Numbered from the stretch's first letter, positions 1 to 11,668 are shown. The stretch is DNA of 52,000 bases from Adiantum capillus-veneris (GCA_014529385.2 CM043943.1:97742355-97794354), one strand, 5' to 3'. The notes: generated by a model from the letters alone, not told the origin. A program made the numbers and translations.

Positions 1-459
1 CAATTGGGTACACCTTGTGGGCATCTGGGCTAGGGAGCTAACATGTATCCCTCACTCCCTTTGTGTAAAGGGAGCTTGTGTGTGTGAGAGAGAGAGAGTT
101 TCTCTCTCTTCCCCTACTTGCAAGGCTCGCCCCCTCCTATGTAGAGATTGCTAAAGACTTTTGGGACACAAACAAAGCATCCAATTCCCCCAATGTTTGA
201 CCTTTGGACACAACCTTTGAATTTTGGAAGTCTTAATGGGGTGAACCTTAGGGTCTTTTAGGCCCATTGTTGCACATGGCTCTTTTACAGATGGCCCCCC
301 CTTTGGATCCCTATTTTCCCTCCTTTGGATCCCTACTGTTGCCGGTCTGCTAGCTTAACCAATATTCTATTTTTTTCTTTCCTGGCACTTCCTTATATTA
401 AATGATCAGTTTAACATGAGAAAATCATTTAGGAGAATTAGATATTGATTATTATGACA
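1..459 (-). repeat. 3' LTR of element A, partial
   Basis: Closely matches 12809-13313 of the other LTR, with small indels, and ends at the same 'gattattatgaca' boundary. The window starts inside the LTR, so roughly 1.1 kb of it is missing. Where the 5' LTR has a long (GT)n tract, this copy has a short GT run followed by GA repeats near 76-98. Confidence 0.93.
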
Positions 460-474
460 TTAACTCTCTCTTGA
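460..474 (-). other. polypurine tract of element A
   Basis: Immediately inside the 3' LTR the minus strand reads CAAGAGAGAGTTAA, a purine run at the position where plus-strand DNA synthesis is primed in LTR retrotransposons. It is short and imperfect. Confidence 0.6.
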
Positions 475-812
475 AATCATAGTCATCGTCGACTATGGGG
501 CAGAGAAGATAAAGCATATTCATTACTCCTTTTCTTAGCGGGTAGAGGATCCCTATGTTACCCTACGGCATCATTCCACAATGGATGACTATTCCATTTG
601 GCGCTTGAGAGCCTAAGGCTGCCGCAAGCATGTCTACACATTAGTCCTATCATCTTCCATAGTAGAGTGACAAGCTCTACTTGGTGTTCGGGAGACGTCG
701 TCTCCGCAGACTTGATCCAAGGATGCATACTACTTCGTTTTTGTGCACAATAAAGAAAAAGAGAGTCTTATAAGACAAAAAAATTGTTCATTTTTAATAT
801 TCGTATATTTGC
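475..812. other. 3' noncoding region of element A
   Basis: Lies between the polypurine tract and the pol stop codon at 813-815. I see no open frame or other structure here. Confidence 0.6.
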
Positions 813-2352
813 TTACTCTTGGGAAGCATTGTAAGCATTGACAAGGTTTAGGTTATTCTTTAATTGTATGCCTTGCATCCATCTAGCATCTTCAAAAGGA
901 TAATTCTTAAACTTGGATAGTCTTACCGTCTCTTAGTACCTTGTCTTCATGTCGGAGAATGGACTCGAGCTGCAGCACCTCTTCTTGGTCCTTGATCTCT
1001 GGTGGGTCTTCAATAGTTTCTTCTTGAGGTGGCTCTCCTTTGTAAGGCTTGTAGGCTCACATGGAAAGCATTGTGTATGAGCCAATGGTTGGGCAACTTG
1101 AGTTGATAGGCCATCTCATTGATTGGCCTAAGAATCTGGAAGGGACCATAGTACCTTTTTGCTAACTTAGCATAGAACTTTTGGTGTCCCGTAGGATTCT
1201 TGCCCGTCGTGTGCCTTAATCGAGCCTTGGGAAATTTGAGTAATACCCAATCATTTTCTTTAAAGGCTTGGGCTCTTCTGTTCTTGTCAACAGCAGCCTT
1301 TTGCCTTTGTTGTGAGATAGAGATAGCATCCTTAATCTTTTGGAAAGAGTCTTGTAGGTCTCGGCTATACTCATCTGCAGCGAAGATCTTCCCGTGTACC
1401 TTAAGTAGCAAGGGACTTTTTGATCTTCCCTCAATTAACTCAAAAGGTGCTTTTCCCGTGGAAGTATGTACAGTGTTATTGTAGATCGGGATCTTGGATC
1501 GACTTCTGTTACATAGGCTTTTAGTAGATCGAGAATTGTTAGGTTAGCTATTTCACTTTGGCCATCCGTTTGTGGGTGATAGGCCGAAGAGAAGTTTAGC
1601 CTTGTTCCTAAATTCTCAAAGAGACCCTTCCAAAAATTACTAGTCATTCTAGGATCTCTATCCGACACTATGGACATTGGCAAGCCATGGTAGTTGAAGA
1701 TTTGTGAAATGAAGAGGGTTGCCATTTGAGGGGCTTTGATAGTCTTTTTGATAGGTATAAAATGAGTTTGTTTACTGAACCTATCTACTATCGTCCATAT
1801 TCCCGTATTCTCATGGATAGACTTAGGCAATCCAAAGATAAAATCCATGGATATGTTCTCCCATGGTGAATTAGGGGTTGGCAAAGTTTTAAGCAATCCA
1901 AGTTGCTTCCCACCATCAAACTTTGTCTTTTGGCATACCACACATTTAGAAACATACTCTTGTATGTTTGCTTTCATGGTAGGCCAATAGAAATATGTTC
2001 CAATCCCGTTTAGGGTAGACCGAATCCCTCTATGCCCTGCATAAGGAGGAGCATAAGATTCATACATTACTTTCTCACATAGTGAGCTAGTAACGCATAG
2101 TCTATTACCATAGAGAAGATAACCATATTTTAAAGTAAATGGTTCCTCTTTCTTCCCTAATGCAAGGTCTGAAATCACATCTCTAAAACCGGGATCAATA
2201 GCATACTCATCTATCATAGAAGATAGATCATTGTGAGTTGCTATGGAAACCGCATTCACTCTCGGCCGTCTTGAGAGTGCATCGGCTACCTTATTATGCT
2301 TGCCAGCAATGTGAGCAATATTAAATGAAATTGAGAGAGGAAATTTTCCCAC
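813..2352 (-). pseudogene. element A pol: integrase and chromodomain-like tail (frameshifted)
   Basis: Integrase inserts the cDNA into host DNA. The segment 2352-1435 starts in the last RNase H motif (VADALSRR). It then shows the HHCC zinc finger (GHRGIRST ... CVVCQKTK) and the DDE core: D in SMDFIFG, D in IVSDRD, and E in DGQSEIAN, so all three catalytic residues remain. The frame changes near 1435. The segment 1411-1010 carries the C-terminal module (YYGPFQIL ... NAFHVSLQ). Downstream, 1009-813 encodes ILRHEDKVLRDGKTIQV, a stop or shift, then FKNYPFEDARWMQ, which resembles the CHD_II chromodomain tail of chromoviruses. At least two frameshifts separate these parts. Confidence 0.88.
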
Positions 2353-3624
2353 CTCATTTGTTTGTCGGAGAGCTTGTTCTGCATCATGAAGTACTTAAGA
2401 CTTTGGTGATCCATTCGCAGAATGAAAGGAGTCCCCAATAAATAGTGCTTCCATGAGTCTAAGGCATGTAGAACTGCAAGGAGTTCCTTTTCATATATGC
2501 CTAGATCTTGCTCAACAGTTTTGATCCTTTGACTTTCATAGCCTATGGCTGCCCTTCTTGAAGCAAAACAGCTACAAGGAAATCACCACAAGCATCACAT
2601 TGGACCTCAAATGGCTTTGAGAGATCCGGTAATGTAAGCACAGGTTGAGAGTTAAGCTTTTCGAAATCACTGTTCTCCTTGGCAGACCATGTGTACCTAA
2701 CATTTTTCTTTGTTAGGTCATGTAATGGTCCTGCTATTAGTGAGAACTTTTCTATGAAGCGTCTATAGTATGCGCACATACCTATAAAGCTTCTTAGCTC
2801 ATGAAGATTCCTTGGTTTAGGCCATCCTTTTATTACCTCTAACTTTGATGGATCCATTTGGACGCCATCTTGAGAGATAATGTGACCTAAATACTGAATC
2901 TCTTGTAAGAAAAATTCAGTTTTCTTTCGATTAACAGAAAGTTTATTCTCTCTTAGAGCTTGAAATAATACCTGGAGGTGTCGCTTGTGTTCGTCTAATG
3001 AATTAGAGTAGATGATGATATCATCAAAGAGCACTTCAGTACAGGTTCGGTGAGGCTTGAATAGCTTCTCCATCAGGCGGTTGAATGTGGCTGGTGTGTT
3101 GGTCAAGCCAAAAGGCATGACAATGTATTCATAAAGACCAAACATAGTGCAAAATGCGGTCTTTACAATGTCTTGATCAACTATCTTTATTTGATGATAG
3201 CCACTTTTTAGGTCAATCCTATTGAAGTAGGTGGACCCTTGTAGCTTATCAAATAGGTCTTCTACCCGTGGAATGGAAAACCAATCTTTGATAGTGATCC
3301 TATTTAGTGCTCTATAGTCGACACACATACATATGTGCCGTCTTTCTTTTGCACTAGTAGCACAAGAGAACAAAATGGAGATGAGCTAGGCGTAACCATG
3401 CCCTTCTCAACTAACTCATGCACTTGCCGCATAATCTCCTCTTGTTGAGCTTGAGAAACTCTATAAGGAGGTTTGTTAGGTGGTGAAATTCTTGGAAGAA
3501 GTTCAATTGCATGGTCATCATTGCCTCGTTTAGGAGGTAGCTCACAAGGGATGTCGTCAATAAAGACATCTTGAAACCCCTTGAGAAAATTGGATAACTC
3601 TAATTCCTTTTGATTATGTATATT
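2353..3624 (-). pseudogene. element A pol: reverse transcriptase and RNase H (frameshifted)
   Basis: The RT core lies at 3373-2543: CVDYRALNRITIKD, IDLKSGYHQIKI, the MPFGLTNTPATF block, and the catalytic box VLFDDIIIYS with both aspartates kept. The thumb follows (YLGHIISQDGVQMDPSK, FIGMCAYYRRFI). Upstream, 3624-3374 holds the RT N-terminus (SQAQQEEIMRQVHELVEKG) in a shifted frame. RNase H continues through 2542-2353 in other frames (YEKELLAVLHAL, MDHQSLKY). Family knowledge: this is the polymerase and RNA-degrading part of Ty3/gypsy pol. At least three frame changes mean it cannot be made as one protein. Confidence 0.9.
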
Positions 3625-4395
3625 TTATTTTGCTAAAACATTAGGTTCATTTTGAGAATCTTTAACAAAAATCATGTACACAAACATAGAGCTCTTTATT
3701 GACTTGTTGAAAGCTTGTGTATTTACAATGGGTATAGTGTTACCCATCTCCTTAGCATCTATATACATATCTTTTTCCCTGAAGTTAAAGGAGATTCTCC
3801 TTTCAGGGAATTTAACATTGGCAGCCATGCGATCAAACCATGGTGCCCCTAGGATTACATCCTCATGCTTGAGAGGAGAGATAAATAAGTCCTCTTTGTC
3901 CACATAGCTTTGTACATGGAGCCTCAATTTCCCGATTAAGGGAGTGACTGAAGCTTCTTGCCCCTCAAAAGCACCGTCAGCGGGTAGGACATCTCCCATC
4001 TCGTAGATTTGTATGCCTAGCTTGGTGGCCAGCTCTATAAATATAATATTATGAGTAGAATCGGGGTCAAAGAGAATAAAAGCATCATGTTCTCTTACCT
4101 TTCGCCAAGCATGGCATAGAGGATATCCTTTGTGGTGAGTTTCATCCTCTTGGATTTCGACCAATGTAGCTCTAGGAGGATCATGGTGGTTGTTCTTTTG
4201 GGGACAAGTGCAGTACGCATGTCCTTGTTTTCCGCACTTGAAACACCGGTTATCCTTGCGATAATGCTCAAGCTCTTCAGGAGAGTTTATTTTTGCCTTT
4301 GTAAACTCCCTTCTCTTTAGCTTTGTTAAAATTGCCCTTAGGAGACTTTTGGATATTGTCCTTCCCCTTAGGCTCATTGGAACCCTTGTTTTCAT
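3625..4395 (-). pseudogene. element A gag zinc knuckle and aspartic protease
   Basis: The frame opens with basic, lysine-rich gag sequence. It then has one CCHC zinc knuckle, CFKCGKQGHAYCTC (C-X2-C-X4-H-X4-C), which binds genomic RNA. The retropepsin domain follows: the active-site region is AFILFDPDSTHNII, and later VILGAPWFDRM is the conserved ILG-type strand. The family normally has D-S/T-G at the active site. Here the glycine position looks altered (FDPDST), so protease activity is doubtful. The frame overlaps the gag frame at 4277-4576, a sign of a frameshift. Confidence 0.85.
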
Positions 4396-4812
4396 GGGGC
4401 TTAGAATTCCTCTTAGCCCTTGTTTGGAAATTGATTTGAGAGGCCACCATAGTATGATGTATTACCGCCGATATGGTGCGTGGCCTTTGGGAGTTGACAT
4501 ACTCCACCATTTCTTCGGTTAAGCCCGCGCAAAATTGCTGCTTTTGCTCTCCAAAAATCCAACTTTTTGAAGACAATGGCTTTGAGTTGTAAGTCCCAAA
4601 ACTTGTCTACATATTTGTCGATGGATTCATAGGGAGAGAGCTTTAAGATTCACCATTCGGTGAGTACTTTGTCTTTGGCATTGGTGGCCAAAAACTGCTT
4701 CATAACGGAAGCTCTTAAAGCTTTCCATGTTTGTGGAGTTTCACCGTTGGCCCGTAGGCTAGACCACCATTGTCTGGCGGACTTTTGAAAGTGCATAGCA
4801 ACATGGCGTAGC
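4277..4812 (-). pseudogene. element A gag, 3' half (split by element B)
   Basis: Minus-strand frames from 4812 down continue the capsid region, with stretches resembling the gypsy gag core (ARQWWSSLRANGETPQTWKAL and then a KQFL-type motif), and end in the segment at 4576-4277. The capsid frame is broken near 4580 and 4650. The 5' half of the same gag lies at 10418-11281, on the other side of the nested element. Confidence 0.75.
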
Positions 4813-4817
4813 TTAGA
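4813..4817. repeat. target site duplication of element B, left copy
   Basis: Sequence ttaga, identical to 10413-10417. Five base pairs is the normal duplication for LTR retrotransposon integrases. Confidence 0.9.
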
Positions 4818-4994
4818 TGTAAGTCCTAGGGTAACTGAACATAGGATCCTCCTCCCTACCGCCCCTTATATAGGCCTAGCTCCTAGATCTTTCCCTAAGA
4901 GGATCCCTAGTCCGCAGTGGTCCAGTCTAGGCCCTTGGCCTAGGTCCCTGACCCCCTAGGTTGGGCCTTGCCCCGAAGGACCCTTGTCCTGACA
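4818..4994 (-). repeat. 3' LTR of element B (177 bp)
   Basis: Starts TGTAAG and ends CCTGACA. It matches the right LTR base for base in length. On the minus strand it contains TATATAA at 4866-4872, the likely promoter TATA box. Confidence 0.95.
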
Positions 4995-5011
4995 TTACTC
5001 CCCCCTTAAGG
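4995..5011 (-). other. polypurine tract of element B
   Basis: The minus strand reads CCTTAAGGGGGGAGTAA directly next to the 3' LTR. The six-G run is a textbook plus-strand primer. Confidence 0.88.
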
Positions 5012-8000
5012 AAGAGTTTTTGTCCTCGAAAACACAAGTAGTAATATCTTGTTAAGAATACTGATGTTTTCTTTATTGATGTCCCATAAGTGAGACAGTT
5101 GTTTGTATGATCGATAATTGGTGCAGTGAAGAGGTTCAATGAAACCAAGAGCAACATCTTGATTTTCAACATTGTTGTCCGTTTGCAACCACTTGGGTGT
5201 AAATGGTAACTCCATTTATAACTCACTTGAGTACTGTAAAGGAGTAACCACAATGCCGAGTCACTTGGGTCTAAATGGTAACTCCATTTATAACTCACTT
5301 GAGTACTGTAAAGGAGTAACCACAACTAAGAGTTTTCCAAAGTCATAACCAATTTTCAGATCTTTTGAAGGTACTGGAATAATGCAAGGAAACCTTGGCG
5401 TAACTTTCCATGCAGTTGTGAGCCAGATTTCCTACTCGCCTGAGTATCTTGAAAAGTTCATAGATAGGGAGTGTCCTCGTGTTAGAATTCTGAATAATTT
5501 GGAACACAAAGAACTACATGTTCATCCCTAATGAAGGTTACTTGCCAACATACTTTGTCAGCACACCTGGTAAGTCCTTGACGTATGAAATTATTGACAC
5601 AATCTCCAACCCCACCACAACCGGTGTTCAAAGTTGAAAACCGTACTTAAGCAAATTCTAGAATAGGGAGAAAATCATCTATTCAGAAATGCGTTGTGCT
5701 AATGTATGCTCTTAGCAGATCCTTTAGCACAAGATTACTCTTTGTAATCTGCCTATCCCCTTGGATAACTGATAGTATTGAGGTGTGTTTTCCTCACGGT
5801 TTACAGACAGTCGTCCCAGATGACTGGTAAATGAGGAATCACAGTAGTGTATAACATTGGTGAGGAATCAACAATGTCCAAAATAACCATCGTGGTTAAC
5901 TTGAAAAAATCCACAAACGCCCAAACCGAGCCATGACCTCTATTGGTGATTAGTAGACCCAAAAGTAATCTCATAGAGATAGTGCACATAGAGTGCAAAA
6001 TGCTTCATAAGAAACAACCTGAGGAATATGCATGCCGTTCCAAATCAGCCTTTGCTAAACACTAGGGCCCATAATACCTCGTGTGCATGCATTTAGCAAA
6101 AACTAACCCGAACCTGTATATCCATAATGATCCTTGCCAATACTTATGGCAAATGTGATGCGCCTAGCACGCATTAAAAGGAATGTAAATAGTTCTGAAA
6201 AGAAACTAAATATTTTTAGTTGCAATCTTTTGCAAACCTTGCTGAAACGTCTGAATCACAATAGAAGGTGAAACATTGATCACTTCTAGGTACAAAAAAT
6301 GAAACTTTTTCATTAACAACTTATAGCCTTGCTATATGTAAACAACCATCTGTAATGTTGGTTAGCAGTACTTGTACCTTAACAAGTCATTCTAAGTATT
6401 CGACAATTTTTGGCCATTGAAATTGTTCCTCATACGGTGTGCTCCAAATGGTCTAATAAATGGATGTGACCAGCACGTAGGGACTTTGTTGCGACACATC
6501 ATTAAGAATTAGGCGCCAGTGTCAGTCCCAGAGACTCATATTCACCACATGTGGAATATGTCTCAAAGAAGGATGGCCGAAAAAGCGACATCCATCAAGT
6601 ACAAGATGTACTTGTGTGTGGAGGAACTGCAAAACACTCCACGACAAGAGTGAGAGGGACCCTCATTATCTTGCTCCACACTAGCTAAACCGAACTCCTT
6701 GAGTTCCTAGACCATGTTGTATCCCATGTGACAACATGTGCCAAATTGAACCCTACAAGTAGGCTCGTAATGGCATAAGACAGAAAGATAGAGTGGATGC
6801 GTGGCCCAAAATACTTTGTGCCGACATGCCCCTGGCATGTCTCTGTAACATTCAAGCATACTTAGACCAAGCAAAGCGTACTAAAAATGGAATGACACCA
6901 AATCAGTAGATGCGTACCTGGAAATTTGAACATGATGTACACTTACCTGTATTCAAATGGAGAGGAGCACGTCCCCTACCTGAAAAACAAACAGCATTGC
7001 ACCGAAAACCCGGGTGTTGCCCTTGCAAACCAAGCCCTTGGATTAGAATCTACGTAGTCAAACCCCTTGATAAGACTCTTTGTAGAAACTGCTCAACTAG
7101 CAGATAACAGTAACCAACATAGTTAACCGTGTACAGATTGAGTGGAATCAACTTGAAAAGCGTGTTTGTCTGCTACCGTGTGGTAGATTGCGAAATTCTT
7201 TCCTTTAAAGTATAACTGAGAGAGATCAATTGTGATCCTCAATGCGGATCAAACTGTGATCCTTAATGCCTATGGGGTGATGTAGCAATCACCTACCGGG
7301 TCTTACCCCAAAACAGTATGTCCATAGACACTCCGTAGTGCTATAGAGAGAGCAGGAGACCCACACAAGTGAACTACCGATCTCTTATGGACAACCATGC
7401 TGTCACAACTGATTGCTGCGTCTATACTCCGTGGTAGAGATCAGTTGGTGTGAGTTCAAGATTATCAAAAACTCACTTGAGCGTCGCACTAAAAACATGT
7501 AGTGCAAAAATGACACCCTAAACATCCGTAATGACATCCGTAATGACAAGACACTTGCTTGTCAATTAACGTCAATGTGTACTCCACTGGGTAGAGCTGT
7601 TCGATCTTGAGAACAATCATCCAAGGAATACCAACAAGTGGATCTTATCCTAGATTTAGCAATGGCCCTTAGCCAGCGTGCGTGGTTCATAGTCCTCATG
7701 GAAATTAGTGTTCAATCGATAAACAGATGAAAACGAATGTGAATGGCATCTTGGCCCATTTCTAGCTGAGAGCTAGAGCATCAGGGCTCATGCTGATCCC
7801 CAAACAAAACATGTATGACAAGATTCCTAGAAAGGTTGCATTATTCTTGAGAAAAATAAGAAAAAGAGAGAGAAGAAGAGTATGCTGAGCGGAGGAACTT
7901 TCCTTAAATTTTTAGAGGGTGTGCTGAGAAGGTGTGCTCTTAGACATCTTATGCCTGAATTTCAGCTTATCCTATAAGCATACCACAATCTGTCTGTATG

Positions 8001-10065
8001 ACGCTCGCATCGAAAGAGGCAACAGAAAACACAAGTCACATCTTGACCATCTACCGTGTATGGGTCGTGACTATATGAGGATGACTTGAAAAGGGCACCT
8101 TGCCGGTTAATCTAGTCAAAATTTTAGGTTCTTTTAGTGTTGTTGAGAGTTGATAGCAACCAACATTCGTATTAAACCATCCATCCGTAGTCTGTCCTTG
8201 ACAGAGGTGCGAGTGTGCTAGCGGAAGCGTAATGCATGAAGTGGTAGAATTGAATCCACTTCACTAGCATGCCTTGCATGAAGAATTGTAAGCCCTTGCG
8301 GAGAGTGATGGCTTCAATCATGAGAACCAAAACTATGAGTACCTTGTACAGTTTAGACTGGTAGGGATTCTATGAGCTGATATTCCCGATTTTGCCACTT
8401 CCCTGAAGCCGTGCTTCCTATGAAATTGCCAAAGCACTTTGCGTTGCACAATGACAGTAATTGCGAAGTAAAGTGCAAACAGGAAGGAACAATTAAAACT
8501 TAAGCTTGGCGAACCTGGTCGTTGCGGTAACATGTGGTCCAGAGATTGGGAAGGAAAAAACTCATTCCAAACTAGCTCTTAGCCATTTTTGCTTTGCGAA
8601 AGATTGTTGCAAGAGAGTTATTGTATATACACATACACCCCTTTGTATCATATACGTCTGTCTTGTACGTAATGAGACAACTTGTAAGCATATTGTCAAA
8701 TCCTTCCCAAGTGTCTATGCTCATAGCATATGCCAAAAGTGGGAAGGCTCAATGCAAAATGCAGAAATGGAAGCCTTGTTTCACATAAGGAAGTACTAGT
8801 TAGCCAACAGATGCTGCTCTCGACGTACAGATATCCTGGTAAACAAAAATTGACCTTGTCAATGGAAATTGGTTAGTGTTGTGTGGCTAGCATCTTTGCC
8901 GGTTTCTGAAAGTAGTGACAAGATGTTGGCCATGCCAACTCCTATGTACCCTTCATCAAATCAAGCCACATGGTGTGTCGATCGCCTTGAGAGTCCATTG
9001 GCACCAAAAACAAATGAAATGTTGATGATCCGTGCAGTAGATCAATGCAACAGGTACCAAGCCATACTTGAGTTGATTTTGCAATGTAAGCCTTGAGACA
9101 ATGCCAACAATGAATGCCAAGAGCACCATACTAGGCGCATACCTTACTTGGTGGTGAGATACCTCGACTACCACTATCACTTGATGAGTCAATACAAGCC
9201 GTGCTTGTAAAAGACAATCAAGCCGTGCTTGTTACATGTCAAGGAACCATAATAAAAAAACGAGTACCTGAAATCTTGTCGGTAATTCCATGAAGACAGC
9301 CAAGTCGACGGTACTTGCTCTATCCCTTGGGTATCCATGCATGCAGGTGGAAACAATGTCATCTGATAAAGGCTTACCCATAATGACAATGTTGCCATTC
9401 TTGCCGTATTGGTTTGGCAATCTTTGAGCACTCCAAAATCACTTATAGGCGATGATCACAGATGTTTTCCAATAGCCACCTTGCTTATGATCCATCATGT
9501 TGTCCAATAACAACTTTGAATATTGTTCAAAGGCACCAAATTCAAACAATTGTCGAAATCCTCAAGCTGACGATAAAGACTTGGAAGAATTTTACCCGAA
9601 AAATGTTTCTGCAATCTCAAAAATACTGAGATTTTGGCTGCAAAAGGTATTTTTGTCTTGCCCCGGGCCACATTAACAGTACCAACACTCTGCGAAGGTG
9701 CTTCAGACTATGCATCGTTCAGGGTGAGAGGCTGCCCGCATGCATTGTGGGTCCGAAAAAGTTTGTGGGTACCTTCCCTAGCCGTAAAAAGGCCCTAAGG
9801 CCAAATGTCTTGGGCGCCTGTTGTATGAAATGGAAGAGGGCGATGGTAAAAAGTTGCAGGGCAGTGCCGTGAGGGAGATGGGGAGATGAAGACATCGTTG
9901 GTGTTGCTCCGCAGGCCACGGGCGCGTGACGAAAAACTGTCAGAGGTCCTCTACGACCCCAACAAGCCCGGCCTCATCGATTTTCTCCATGGTCGACTAC
10001 GCTTGTCTTACCCTCCTAGGGTGCTTGCCCACGGCTGCAATCCTCGACTTTGACCTCGACCATGT
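5012..10065. other. interior of element B, no recognisable gene
   Basis: Both strands carry only short frames. I see no RT, protease, zinc-knuckle, integrase or envelope motif. Small internal repeats are visible: a 72-bp tandem duplication (5190-5325), 'catccgtaatga' twice near 7524-7548, and 'caagccgtgcttgt' twice near 9195-9232. The content could be captured host sequence with spliced exons, or a decayed coding region. I cannot tell which. Confidence 0.7.
5190..5325. repeat. 72-bp tandem duplication
   Basis: The segment starting cacttgggt at 5190 repeats at 5262 with a 72-bp period. About 64 bp is nearly identical in the two copies, apart from g/c after cacttgggt. An 8-bp spacer, tgccgagt, separates them. 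Confidence 0.9.
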
Positions 10066-10131
10066 CTTCTGCTAAGCGGCCATGCCCGCTTAGCAGAAGC
10101 ACCTTGCAGGCCATGCCCGCCTGCAAGGTGC
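10066..10131. repeat. two adjacent perfect hairpins in leader of element B
   Basis: The first hairpin has a 14-bp perfect stem (10066-10079 with 10086-10099) and loop ccatgc. The second has a 13-bp perfect stem (10099-10111 with 10119-10131) and loop catgccc. They lie about 90-170 nt inside the PBS, in the 5' leader of the RNA, where retroelements keep dimerisation and packaging signals. A further short palindrome, tttgcatgaacatgcaaa, follows near 10145-10162. Confidence 0.85.
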
Positions 10132-10221
10132 TTTCGGTCTTCCTGTTTGCATGAACATGCAAAAGCATGCCCAAAGCTCATGAGCACCACGCCCTCCTCC
10201 TCCTTTTCCAGAATAGCCTAG

Positions 10222-10234
10222 GGCTTTGATACCA
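10222..10234 (-). other. primer binding site of element B (tRNA-Met type)
   Basis: The minus strand reads TGGTATCAAAGCC, one base from the LTR edge. It is close to the plant initiator-tRNA-Met complement TGGTATCAGAGCC. Confidence 0.88.
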
Positions 10235-10235
10235 A

Positions 10236-10412
10236 TGTAAGACCTAGGGTAACTGAACATAGGATCCTCCTCCCTACCACCCCTTATATAGGCCTAGCTC
10301 CTAGCTCTTGCCCTAAGTGGATCCTTAGTCCGCACTAGTCGAGTCCAGGCCCTTGGCCTAGGTCCTTGAACCCCTAGGTTGGGCCTTGCCCCATAGGACC
10401 CTTGTCCTGACA
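10236..10412 (-). repeat. 5' LTR of element B (177 bp)
   Basis: Same length as the left LTR, with TG and CA ends. TATATAA is on the minus strand at 10284-10290. As the 5' LTR it would carry the promoter for the element RNA. Confidence 0.95.
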
Positions 10413-10417
10413 TTAGA
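10413..10417. repeat. target site duplication of element B, right copy
   Basis: ttaga, identical to 4813-4817. Confidence 0.9.
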
Positions 10418-11281
10418 GGACTCCGTGAAGCCCTCATCTCCGAACGCCGCATCAAATTGTTGGATAAAGGCCAAGACTTTGTCCGTAGCACCAAAAGTGC
10501 CATCATAGGTAAGGAAAGAGATGCTTGTCCCTCCCTCTTTGAATTTCTTGAGCTTGGACGACCTCTTCCACGTGGCATAGGATTTCCTATGGCCTCTTCT
10601 TTTTGATGGTTCAAAGGTTGCACCATTTCGTTCTTCAGAAGATGAAGAATTTGAGGAAGATGGAGAAGAGGGTGACCTCTTTCTCCGCTTTTGCTTTCCT
10701 TGATCTTTGTTGTCTTGACCATCACTTTCATAACAGGAAGATGATGAAGAAGATGGAGAAGAGGGTGTCCTCTTTCTCGCCTTTTTCTTCTCTTTCTTTT
10801 TGTCATCCCTCTTTGAAGTATGGTGTGTAGAAGTATGCGATGGTCTTCTCCGTTTTGGAGAGCGTTTAGCCCGCCGTCTTTGTGGAGCCATCTCCGCCGA
10901 GGTGGCGGGAGACTCACTTCTTTCTCATTCCTTTGGTGGAGGCTCTTGAATTCTCCTTTTAGAAGGAGATGCGTCATCAAGGAGAAATTTTTTTAGCCCT
11001 TCATAAGGATCCTCTTCTTCTTCCCGAATCGTAGAGAGACCTCTTTTGGAAGTCTCTCAAGGAGGATTCCTAGGTGTTCTCTCGTCATGGTGGGGAGCTT
11101 GGAGGATCCCATGAGCACGAAGCTGCCCTTGCACTTCACTTTGGAGGGATAGATTGCCCATGGCTTGTTGAAGCCTAGAAACAAGATAGTTAACAAGCAT
11201 CAGGGCATCATTAATAGCTTGCTTATTAGCAAAATCAAAGTTATCAACATTAATTTCACTCTCTTTACTATTGTCAGCCAT
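10418..11281 (-). pseudogene. element A gag, 5' half (split by element B)
   Basis: The likely start is the ATG at 11281 (MADNSKESEINVDNF), in a leucine/glutamine-rich segment (LVNYLVSRLQQAMGNLS). The frame is lost near 11057 and coding resumes at 10891-10418 with a very basic, serine-rich stretch (arginine/lysine clusters, SSPSSSSSSC, then SPSSSNSSSSEER). The capsid-like GGTSISFLTYDGTFGATDK and VLAFIQQFDAAFGDEGF follow. The frame then runs straight into the LTR of B. The serine/arginine-rich linker is unusual beside the capsid and may bind RNA, which is inference. Confidence 0.78.
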
Positions 11282-11668
11282 TCTAACAGCTTTTAGGTGT
11301 ACTTTGGCACTTCAAGTCCTAGTTGCTACTCCTCTTTACCTTTTTAGAAAAAGCACTCAAGCTACTATACCCGTGGCTCAAATACCATTAATTGCAAGGA
11401 ATAGAAGAGAGGGTCGTTCAACACCAAAATAGCACCGGCTCCTGTCAAGCTTCTAATAGCTCAATAGTGGTTAAGCCGTAGGCAAGCCCCGTAGGACTCC
11501 ACTATTAAGACCATAGCTCTCGACGGTGATGCCCCGTTAATTGCACAAAGGCAGGCGCACTGCAAGGCTGAAAAATCCCTATTCTACTTACTCACATGCA
11601 ATGAATAGTACCAACCATTTATAGCTAGCTTGAGGACCTCTCTTCTTGAGCAAGAAAAGAGAAACCTT
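11282..11668. other. 5' leader of element A
   Basis: Untranslated region between the gag start and the primer binding site. I see no open frame or strong hairpin. Confidence 0.65.

Larger units (their letters stand above)
4818..10412 (-). mobile_element. non-autonomous short-LTR retrotransposon B nested in gag of A
   Basis: Two 177-bp LTRs (4818-4994 and 10236-10412) are flanked by the perfect duplication ttaga. A tRNA-Met-type PBS adjoins the right LTR and a strong polypurine tract adjoins the left one, so the element reads on the minus strand. The 5.2-kb interior has no open frame over about 130 codons, and I recognise no gag or pol motif in either strand. The 177-bp LTRs are much shorter than in LARD-type elements, and the body is much longer than in TRIMs. 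By eye the LTRs differ at about 14 of 177 positions, so this is not a very recent copy. It must have moved using enzymes from another element. Confidence 0.92.
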
